Source: Nocardioidaceae bacterium (GTDB lineage: Bacteria; Actinomycetota; Actinomycetes; Propionibacteriales; Nocardioidaceae). From it: a stretch of 6,694 bases of DNA. Below, one piece after another: positions 6,083 to 6,694 of this stretch. Under the pieces are notes generated by a model. That model was not told where the DNA came from, did no database searches, and saw nothing but the letters and a program-made list of their open reading frames with translations. The stretch covers positions 1-6,694 of the forward strand of contig JACCYS010000375.1 in NCBI GenBank assembly GCA_013696365.1, written 5' to 3'. Each line of letters starts with the position of its first letter. The stretch's first letter is position 1. The position numbers and the translations under genes are program-made.

Positions 6083-6529
6083 TCAGAGCTTGGCGAGGGC
6101 GTCCTTGATGCCCTGCTCAGCCTTGTCACCCAGCTGCTTGAACGGCAGGTTCAGCCCCGGCAGCGACAGCGCCGGACCCACTTTGGCCAGCGCACCCTTG
6201 AACTCGAACTCGGCGACATAGTGCACCTTGGTGCCGGTGCCTTGCGGGGTGAACGTCATGGTGTCCACGGCGTGTATGGAGTCGTTCTCGCCCCGCAGCT
6301 GCAGCAGCGTCGGCTCCTGTGACTCCACCACGGTGTAGGTCAGCTGGGTCTCGCGTCCCATGAACTTCGAGGTGTTGTCATACGTCGTGCCGACCCCGCC
6401 GTTGCCGGCGGCGCGGACCGTACGCACGGTGCCGGGATCCCATTCGTTGGTGTTGGTGAAATCGGACATGTAGTCCCACACGGCCTGCGGGTCGGCGTCA
6501 GTGGTGATGGTGCGATCAATGGTGGGCAT
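6083..6529 (-). CDS. SRPBCC / polyketide cyclase-like ligand-binding protein
   Basis: A 148-residue protein, typical of the START/SRPBCC helix-grip fold (polyketide_cyc2 type). It opens with TITTDADPQAVWDYMSDFTN, the standard strand then helix with Pro/Val/Trp, followed by NEWDPGTVRTVRAAG. Alternating beta-strand segments follow (TQLTYTVVESQEPTLLQLRG, DTMTFTPQGTGTKVHYVAEF). It closes with an amphipathic helix, LPFKQLGDKAEQGIKDALAKL, that would cover the ligand cavity. There is no signal peptide, so it is cytoplasmic. Members bind or transform small hydrophobic molecules; the ligand here is unknown. It lies between a probable TetR regulator and a methyltransferase-like gene, all in the same direction, suggesting a small regulated unit. 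ATG 6529 has no Shine-Dalgarno sequence; see the promoter feature just upstream. Confidence 0.8.
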   Translation of the reverse strand: MPTIDRTITTDADPQAVWDYMSDFTNTNEWDPGTVRTVRAAGNGGVGTTYDNTSKFMGRETQLTYTVVESQEPTLLQLRGENDSIHAVDTMTFTPQGTGTKVHYVAEFEFKGALAKVGPALSLPGLNLPFKQLGDKAEQGIKDALAKL

Positions 6530-6535
6530 GCGACA

Positions 6536-6563
6536 ACGCTACGTGACCCGGTGCCCGGCGCAA
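6536..6563 (-). promoter_or_regulatory. Candidate promoter giving a leaderless SRPBCC transcript
   Basis: On the minus strand, TTGCGC (6558-6563) and TAGCGT (6536-6541, fitting TANNNT) are spaced by 16 bases. Only six bases separate the -10 box from ATG 6529, so transcription would start at or next to the start codon. This matches the absence of a ribosome binding site. The spacer contains CCGG-TGC-CCGG (6548-6558 on the plus strand), a short symmetry that a regulator could use. Confidence 0.45.
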
Positions 6564-6570
6564 GCCACGA

Positions 6571-6694
6571 TCAGTGTGACTGCCATGCATCGGTGTCGGT
6601 GGTGAGCCGCTCGACGTCGGCGGGCAGAGCCCCACTGGCCAGATGCTGGATGGTCACACCCTCGAAGACACCGCGCAGACTGCTGCGCGCGGCG
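6571..6694 (-). CDS. Probable TetR-family regulator, C-terminal end (cut by right edge)
   Basis: The last 41 codons of a minus-strand gene whose beginning lies beyond the right edge; the stop is the TGA at 6571-6573. The peptide starts AARSSLRGVFEGVTIQHLAS and continues GALPADVERLTTDTD before ending WQSH. A helix of the form LRxVFEGVxIQHLxSG followed by an Asp/Glu-rich tail is common at the C-terminus of TetR repressors, in the ligand-binding and dimer domain. The DNA-binding half is not in the window, so the family is an inference from a short piece. It stops 41 bases before the SRPBCC start in the same direction, suggesting a regulator encoded next to its target genes. Confidence 0.45.
   Translation of the reverse strand, partial: AARSSLRGVFEGVTIQHLASGALPADVERLTTDTDAWQSH

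Overview
The window is GC-rich, with G or C at most third codon positions, GTG as well as ATG starts, short gaps and overlapping start/stop codons. This fits a high-GC Gram-positive bacterium (Actinomycetota). The sequence does not support a genus. I see no rRNA, tRNA, insertion sequence, integrase or CRISPR array; it reads as ordinary chromosome with transport, redox and small-molecule functions.

Layout from left to right. (1) Positions 1-265, minus strand: the start of an unrecognised protein that runs off the left edge. (2) Positions 266-593: a gene-poor control region between divergent genes. It holds an inverted repeat, a tandem 9-base repeat and a strong hairpin that looks like a plus-strand terminator with no gene before it. 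(3) Positions 594-2598, plus strand: a two-gene unit. The first gene is a YeeE/YedE-type sulfur-compound permease with its three conserved cysteines. One base after its stop comes a membrane-anchored sulfite-oxidase-fold molybdoenzyme with a four-helix, His-containing (probably haem b) domain and an internal twin-arginine helix. Together they suggest uptake or handling of a reduced sulfur compound and oxidation of a sulfur species at the outer face of the membrane.

(4) Positions 2604-6694, minus strand: a run of same-direction genes. Reading in their own direction these are the end of a probable TetR regulator (cut by the right edge), an SRPBCC small-ligand-binding protein, a methyltransferase-like protein, azlC and azlD (branched-chain amino acid exporter), and an APC-family amino acid permease. 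The azl genes overlap by ATGA. The permease follows azlD after a 70-base gap and has a very strong ribosome binding site, but its reading frame is broken by one base near a GGGG run, so it is either a pseudogene or a sequencing error. It ends only five bases from the convergent molybdoenzyme gene.

The most interesting points are the apparent Sec/Tat dual-targeted haem-molybdenum protein tightly paired with a sulfur permease, the permease frameshift, the orphan terminator-like hairpin with nearby repeats (possible small RNA), and a promoter that would give a leaderless SRPBCC transcript.
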